Source of the DNA: Desulforhopalus vacuolatus
GTDB taxonomy: Bacteria; Desulfobacterota; Desulfobulbia; Desulfobulbales; Desulfocapsaceae
DNA length: 64,000 nt
Assembly (NCBI RefSeq): GCF_016918505.1
Contig: NZ_JAFFPZ010000004.1
Span: forward strand, 124,001-188,000
Direction: 5' to 3'
Below, in pieces: positions 59,291-64,000 of the stretch; positions within the stretch are counted from its first letter, which is position 1, and every line of letters begins with the position of its first letter. The notes under the pieces were generated by a model that saw only the letters and a list, made by a program, of their open reading frames with translations, was not told where the DNA came from and made no database searches. The position numbers and the translations under genes were made by a program.

Positions 59291-60198
59291 TTTTCCAATA
59301 TAATATCGGCGCAGCGTTGCGCCTCGTTGAGCACAGCCAAATCGGCACTGTGCGGTTCACCTTTGCACCAGTCCGCAAAAGTACGCACATAGCCACTCTC
59401 CTTCAGCATCTTCTCATTGTACGCGTGCTTGCCCTGCGGATCCTTCCAGCGAATAGAAAAAATATTGACCCGACAGCCGGAGGAGAGAGCCTCATAAAGC
59501 ATGGAAATGGAATCACTTGTCAGCCACACCTCAGAGGCAAGGTCATATTGCCTCTCAATCCACCCCTGTTCTGTCTCCTTCCAGTAGAAAAACTGCACGC
59601 CATATTTCCCGCAGAGACGAACCACTGCCTCGGAGGTACTCTCCGGGGTACGCGGAGAATTCGTGACAACCCAATGCCCCTCACCTTTCAACACCTCCCC
59701 GAGCTGCGAGAGAAGCTGTGCTTCATCCCACTCCAGCCAGGGATTGAGACCGCCGATGCAGATAAGTCCTTTCCCCTCCTCATGCCTGCCTCTATCGACA
59801 CAGGAGACGGGTGCACCAAGGGTAGAGATAATGTTCTCCGCCGGGGGCACGCGATCGTGCACGGGAATAAAACAAAGACTGAAGAGATGACGAAAACCGT
59901 GCCCCGGTGTCATGCAGGTGCACACCGGAACGGCAAATCTCCTGCCGAGGGTGAGGGCCGTAAGATGCGTCTTGCCTCCGGTGCAGAGAATAAGGTCTGC
60001 CCCGGGAATCGACTGCCATCTCCGACTGAGACGGGGAAGGAAAAGAGCGACAAGATCTTTCAACTGAGAAACCGCATCGCATTCCACTTTTAATGATGTC
60101 AGTTCCACCTCACAACGACGCCTGAGAGCGGCAACGATTCCAAGGGTTTGCTTTCCGTGGCCGGGTCGGCCATCGACAACGGCAAGAACATGGAGCAC
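59272..60198 (-). CDS. ELM1-family protein (putative glycosyltransferase)
   Basis: A 308-residue member of the mitochondrial-fission-ELM1/GtrOC1 family. It has VVDGRPGHGKQTLG at the N-terminus, LILCTGGKTH in the middle and WLTSDSISMLYEALSSGCRVNIF near the C-terminus, a GT-B-like donor site. Bacterial members sit in LPS or O-antigen loci. Here it directly precedes, and overlaps, the tandem glycosyltransferase gene, which supports a role in the same glycan. The acceptor is unknown. Confidence 0.75.
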   Translation of the reverse strand: MLHVLAVVDGRPGHGKQTLGIVAALRRRCEVELTSLKVECDAVSQLKDLVALFLPRLSRRWQSIPGADLILCTGGKTHLTALTLGRRFAVPVCTCMTPGHGFRHLFSLCFIPVHDRVPPAENIISTLGAPVSCVDRGRHEEGKGLICIGGLNPWLEWDEAQLLSQLGEVLKGEGHWVVTNSPRTPESTSEAVVRLCGKYGVQFFYWKETEQGWIERQYDLASEVWLTSDSISMLYEALSSGCRVNIFSIRWKDPQGKHAYNEKMLKESGYVRTFADWCKGEPHSADLAVLNEAQRCADIILEKWWPEN

Positions 60199-60307
60199 GG
60201 CAATACCTTTTCAGAAAGAAGTGGATGAAGGATAAAATTGTAAGAGAAAAAATGATTATTTCAATTCTTGAAAATACCTGCAAGGCCTTCATAATACCAG
60301 GAAAAAC

Positions 60308-62587
60308 TCAGCCTTCCCGCTCCGGAATCGGTTTTCCATAACCTTGAGGACGGGGACGTCCCCCCGCCGGAGCTCCTGGAGGACGACGCCCGTTCCCTGC
60401 CAGTTTGAGCACAATCTGGTTGGTGTTGTGCAGCCTCTTGGAAAGTGAGGCGAAGATATGACGGGAGACATCTGGATATTTCTCAATGAGATCCTCAAGC
60501 TTGTTCCCTGGATAGCGCTTCACTGTGCTTCGTCCCATACTGATAATTGAAGCCGTCCGCTCTTCACCGGTGATGGCTGCCATTTCCCCGAAGTAATCAC
60601 CCAGTTCTGTAATTTCAGCAATTTTTTTGCCGCCTTTGACAACGGAAAGCCCGCCGCGAATTAATTTGAAAAAATCAATATCGGTATTGCCCTCACGAAG
60701 AATAATATCACCCTCTTCATAATGTTCCTCATCGGGGTTCACAAGGTAGGCAGGCAGACTTTCTTTATAGGCTGTGGTACGGTGCAGGGCTTCTTCCACC
60801 GAGGTGATCCCCTGACGGACCTTTTCGAGCGCAGCCTCACGCAGCGGTATCATTCCTTCTTTAACAGCCACCTTGCGCAGCTGATCTTCAGGAACACTGG
60901 CATTGATTGCTTTGCTGACCTCTTCAGTTATCTCCATCAATTCAAAGAAACCAACCCGTCCCTTATAGCCAACGCCGTTACACTGCGTGCAGCCTTTGGG
61001 ACCATAAATCTTCAGTGTGTCGAGTTCTTTTTCTTTGAAACCAATATGAAGAAGCTCCTCTTTCTCATAGTGCACCTCCTGTTTGCAGTTGCTGCAGAGA
61101 CGCCTGCCAAGACGCTGCGAAAGTACCATGGTGAGAGATGAGGCGAGCATGTAGGGAGGAATACCGATATCCACGAGACGGCCGATAGTCGCCGGGGAGT
61201 TGTTCGTGTGTAGAGTTGAGAAGACAAGGTGACCGGTCATGGCGGCTCTGATGGCAATCTCAGCAGTATCGTAATCACGAATCTCACCAACCATGATGAT
61301 GTCAGGGTCCTGACGAAGAAAGGCTTTAAGTGCAGCGGCGAAGGTCATCCCCACATCCTGCTGAACATTCACCTGGTTGATTCCCTTAAAGTTGAATTCC
61401 ACCGGATCTTCTGCGGTAAGAATCTTGAGATCCTCGCTGTTCCTGGAGTTAAGCGCGGAGTAGAGAGTAACGGTTTTCCCGGAACCTGTCGGCCCGGTAA
61501 CAAGAAGCAGCCCCTGGGAATTATTCAAACACCGCGTAAGCTTCTCAAAGGTCTCAGGTTCAAAACCGAGTTTGGTAAGGTCAACGCTGAGTGAGCTCTT
61601 ATCCAGAATACGCATGACCACTGACTCCCCCCACAGAGTTGGGAGCGAAGAGACACGGAAATCAACGGAGCGGTTTTTGCCCATGCGCATCTTAATACGG
61701 CCGTCCTGAGGAATCCGGCGCTCGGTGATATCGAGTCTGGCAAGAATCTTCATCCGGGCAACGAGGGCATTTTTGATAGTCAGAGGCAGGTTCATCGACT
61801 TGAACAGCAAACCATCTTTACGATAACGCACCTGCATCGACTTCTCATAGGGTTCGATGTGAATATCGGAGACACCGTCCTGAACAGCCTTGATAAGAAT
61901 CCCGTTCACCAGTTTGATAATCGGTGCATCTGAAGCGTTGAACTGGTCTTCAAAAGCCACCTGATCACCCGAGTCGATCTCGAAATCATCGGCGGCCTCG
62001 GCCACGATGGATCCGAAGTCTTCTACCTCAGTAATCTCATCCTCATCATCAATTTCGGCAGCTCGAAACCCGCCAAGCAGCGCTTTAGCCTCTTCTGAAT
62101 CAATCTTGTAATGCTTGATACAGGCATCAATGATATCCTGTTCAAGGGACACACAGGCAGCGATATCCATGTGGACCGCCTCCTGCATCGCTTCAACGGC
62201 ATGGATATCACACGGCTCTGCCATGGTCACCTGCAGCGTGTTACCGGTAATACGCAGGGGAAAGGCCATGTATTTTTTCGCCAGATCCCAGGGAAAGAGT
62301 TTCAGCACACTGGCAGAGGGCACTTCCCTGTCAAGAGTAACCGGTGGAAAATTCTGACGGCTGAGGAAATTGAAAACGGTGTCATCGTCGATATAATCGA
62401 GACGACGGAGGATAGATCCGAGATGCCCCCCCTCGCGGTTAAGGATCTTCTTTGCCTCATCCATCTGCGAAGGGGTGATATAACCGGCCTTGCCGAGCAT
62501 TTCACCAATTTTCAGTTTGCCCGCACCGGACTGGTCTCGTACCACTCTTTTCCTTGGTCCCCGCTTTGCCCCTGCGTCGATTCCCAT
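60308..62587 (-). CDS. GspE/PilB-type assembly ATPase with C-terminal cyclic-nucleotide domain
   Basis: A 759-residue protein. The N-terminal MshEN-like domain (GEMLGKAGYITPSQMDEA, about 25-160) precedes the AAA-type motor: Walker A GPTGSGKT, Asp box and Walker B IMVGEIRD, His box TLHTNNS, and zinc-binding CSNC...CTQC. After about residue 630 a cNMP-binding domain follows, with the phosphate-binding cassette FGEMAAITGEERTASI. Its FGE and the Arg before TA are retained, so ligand binding is plausible. It probably powers a type IV pilus or type II secretion system under nucleotide control. No other pil or gsp gene lies within the window. Confidence 0.88.
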   Translation of the reverse strand: MGIDAGAKRGPRKRVVRDQSGAGKLKIGEMLGKAGYITPSQMDEAKKILNREGGHLGSILRRLDYIDDDTVFNFLSRQNFPPVTLDREVPSASVLKLFPWDLAKKYMAFPLRITGNTLQVTMAEPCDIHAVEAMQEAVHMDIAACVSLEQDIIDACIKHYKIDSEEAKALLGGFRAAEIDDEDEITEVEDFGSIVAEAADDFEIDSGDQVAFEDQFNASDAPIIKLVNGILIKAVQDGVSDIHIEPYEKSMQVRYRKDGLLFKSMNLPLTIKNALVARMKILARLDITERRIPQDGRIKMRMGKNRSVDFRVSSLPTLWGESVVMRILDKSSLSVDLTKLGFEPETFEKLTRCLNNSQGLLLVTGPTGSGKTVTLYSALNSRNSEDLKILTAEDPVEFNFKGINQVNVQQDVGMTFAAALKAFLRQDPDIIMVGEIRDYDTAEIAIRAAMTGHLVFSTLHTNNSPATIGRLVDIGIPPYMLASSLTMVLSQRLGRRLCSNCKQEVHYEKEELLHIGFKEKELDTLKIYGPKGCTQCNGVGYKGRVGFFELMEITEEVSKAINASVPEDQLRKVAVKEGMIPLREAALEKVRQGITSVEEALHRTTAYKESLPAYLVNPDEEHYEEGDIILREGNTDIDFFKLIRGGLSVVKGGKKIAEITELGDYFGEMAAITGEERTASIISMGRSTVKRYPGNKLEDLIEKYPDVSRHIFASLSKRLHNTNQIVLKLAGNGRRPPGAPAGGRPRPQGYGKPIPEREG

Positions 62588-62869
62588 ATCATTTTATCCA
62601 TGTAAAAATTTTCGGCAGTTCTGCTTCGCATACAGTCAGCCTTTTCGGTCCAAACTGTTTCAAAATACCCATACTCAAAGAGCATTGCTTTATTTTTTCA
62701 GGAAAATCCTTATGTTTATTCAGAAAAAAGGAGCGATAATCTTCTTTTTTTTAAAAAAAACTAATACTGAAAGTATACCCGCAGCACAAAAAAAAATCTT
62801 CTCTTTTTCTAAAAAAAAGAGAAGATTTCTAATAAAAAAGGATTCATTTTTACCGTTTCATTGTCTCCT
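62588..62869. other. Gap between the cysteine desulfurase and the PilB-like gene
   Basis: 282 bp without a gene. It contains a weak R4 end fragment (TTTCAAAATACCC, about 62659-62671), a terminator (62791-62830) and A-rich sequence. The promoter of the PilB-like gene should be here, but no clear hexamers stand out. Confidence 0.5.
62791..62830 (-). terminator. Terminator of the cysteine desulfurase gene
   Basis: A 15-bp perfect inverted repeat AAATCTTCTCTTTTT/AAAAAGAGAAGATTT with a CTAAA loop, 40 bp after the stop codon. A and T runs on both flanks would let it act in either direction. Confidence 0.8.
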
Positions 62870-64000
62870 TCAACCGTTCCAGAACGGTGATAAATCCCGC
62901 AGCGTCTCAATAATGCCAGGCATTTTTTCCAACACGAAATCAATTTCTTCCTCAGTATTATATGTACTCAGAGAAAATCGCACTGAGCCGTGAGCCGCCG
63001 TAAAAGGCACGTCCATGGCCCGCAATACATGGGATGGCTCAAGGGAACCGGAGGTACAGGCAGATCCGGAGGAGGCACAGATATTATAAAGGTTCATATG
63101 CAGCAGAATCGCTTCTCCCTCCACCATCTCAAAGCTGATATTGGTGGTATTCGGCAGGCGGTTCTCCCGATCACCGTTGAGAATTGATTTCGGGACAGAC
63201 TGCAACAGCCCTGCTTCGAGACTATCACGCAGAGCCTTCACCCTCGTATTTTCCTCTTCCATACGGGCTCCGGCCATTTCACAGGCTTTGCCAAGAGCAA
63301 CAATAGAGGCGACATTCTCCGTACCCCCGCGGCGTCCGCCCTCCTGATGACCACCGGTAAGAAACGGTACATAAGGTGTTCCCCTGCGTACATAAAGGAT
63401 CCCGGTCCCCTTTGGTGCGTGCAGTTTATGGCCGGACATGGAGAGGAAATCGACATCAAGTTCAGCCAGATTTATCGGCACCTTGCCCACTGCCTGTACA
63501 GAGTCCGTGTGGAAGAGGATGCCGCGCTTCTTTGCCATCTGCGCCATCTCTTTAACAGGATAGATATTACCGGTTTCGTTGTTGGCCCACATCATCGAGA
63601 CGATGGCGGTATCATCACTGAGCGCGTCTTCGTACTCTTGCAGATCAATCCTCCCGGTGCTGTCCACCTTGAGAGCTGTGACCCGATACCTGCGCCCGGT
63701 CATCACCTCAAGATTCTCACTGAGGTTTAGGATTGCCGGATGTTCCACCTTGCTGGTGATAATATGACGCTTTTCAGGAAAGGAGCGCAACGCGGAGAGC
63801 ACAGCGGTGGAGTCACTTTCGGTACCACAGGAGGTAAATATAATCTCATCGGGATATGCACCAAGCAGGGTTGCCACCTGCTGTCGCGCTTTCTCCAACG
63901 CGTTCCCCACCTGTCCGCCGAAAGTATGCATGGAAGAGGGGTTACCGTACAATTCGGTGAGATAAGGCGTCATCGCCTCGAAGACTTCAGGAGCAACCTG
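62870..64000 (-). CDS. Cysteine desulfurase, NifS/IscS type (5-prime end beyond the window)
   Basis: 377 residues are present; the start lies past base 64000, since the frame is still open there (QVAPEVFEAM at the edge). It is a PLP enzyme transferring sulfur from cysteine for Fe-S assembly. PLP Lys is in SGHKLHAPKGTG, the His-containing loop is VEHPAILNL, and the active-site Cys is in SSGSACTSGSLEPSHVL. Missing are only about 20 N-terminal residues. NifS and IscS cannot be separated here; the partner scaffold gene would be to the right. Confidence 0.93.
   Translation of the reverse strand, partial: QVAPEVFEAMTPYLTELYGNPSSMHTFGGQVGNALEKARQQVATLLGAYPDEIIFTSCGTESDSTAVLSALRSFPEKRHIITSKVEHPAILNLSENLEVMTGRRYRVTALKVDSTGRIDLQEYEDALSDDTAIVSMMWANNETGNIYPVKEMAQMAKKRGILFHTDSVQAVGKVPINLAELDVDFLSMSGHKLHAPKGTGILYVRRGTPYVPFLTGGHQEGGRRGGTENVASIVALGKACEMAGARMEEENTRVKALRDSLEAGLLQSVPKSILNGDRENRLPNTTNISFEMVEGEAILLHMNLYNICASSGSACTSGSLEPSHVLRAMDVPFTAAHGSVRFSLSTYNTEEEIDFVLEKMPGIIETLRDLSPFWNG

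Noticed and set aside
1-64000. tRNA or rRNA genes
   Set aside because: No GTTCGAATC-type T-arm with paired acceptor stem and no rRNA-like conserved block was found by reading; a covariance-model scan could still reveal one.

Overview
The window is a mid-GC bacterial chromosome segment densely packed with housekeeping genes. There are about 49 protein genes, one of them cut by the right edge, and I see no rRNA, tRNA or CRISPR array. Gene content (LPS export genes lptF and lptE, kdsB, a PilB-type ATPase, an IlvY-type LysR regulator, an oleBCD long-chain hydrocarbon cluster, a bacterial AP2-domain protein, a SPL-family radical SAM enzyme) points to a Gram-negative of the Desulfobacterota, most likely Desulfobulbales. 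That placement is inferred from family knowledge; no marker search was possible.

Layout. 0.3-1.8 kb: tsaE and an ilvY-like regulator, divergent from leuC-leuD (2.0-3.8 kb). 4.2-7.9 kb, minus strand: a DnaJ/CbpA-type co-chaperone, ssb, and a family 2 glycosyltransferase translationally coupled to a SPL-family radical SAM protein. 8.0-14.7 kb, mostly plus strand: RNase G, an M23 peptidase, an LptF permease with an unusual cysteine-rich tail, and the NAD(P)HX repair enzyme Nnr; a 57-residue zinc-ribbon gene lies opposite. 15.6-22.6 kb, minus strand: rplU, rpmA, terminator, obg, proB, proA, nadD, a degenerate CheB-like response regulator, ung. 22.8-31.6 kb: AP2-domain gene, then mazG, rpsF-rpsR-rplI, dnaB, leuS-lptE and dus on the plus strand. 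32.4-37.4 kb, minus strand: oleB-oleC-oleD and an M48/TPR peptidase. 38-44 kb: a cold-shock gene, a divergent malic-enzyme paralogue, a KamA-family radical SAM gene and priA. 44.5-54.5 kb: hrpA, kdsB with a YvcK/CofD-like gene, rsmJ, and yqgE-ykgJ-rlmH. 54.6-64 kb: glgB with a small gene, a pilB-like ATPase carrying a cyclic-nucleotide domain, an ELM1-family protein, a tandemly duplicated glycosyltransferase, and a cysteine desulfurase running off the edge.

The most striking non-coding signal is a set of interspersed repeats. Seven composite islands of about 300-1000 bp fill seven of the nine convergent intergenic gaps. They are built from recurring modules: a polypyrimidine module (R1), a GAATGGACACGAAT module (R2), a REP-like palindrome (R3), an edge repeat (R5) and an outer inverted repeat (R6). 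No island lies between divergent genes. A separate MITE-like element (R4) with GGGTACCTTGAA termini appears about ten times, often within a few bases of a stop codon. No transposase is encoded here, so both look like non-autonomous elements that accumulate just after stop codons. They may double as transcript-end signals.

The best protein-level leads are the CheB-like regulator with a zinc ribbon and a Cys-for-Ser change at the predicted nucleophile, the LptF C-terminal Ada-like cysteine tail, the malic-enzyme paralogue lacking malate-binding residues, oleBCD without oleA, and the PilB-cNMP fusion.
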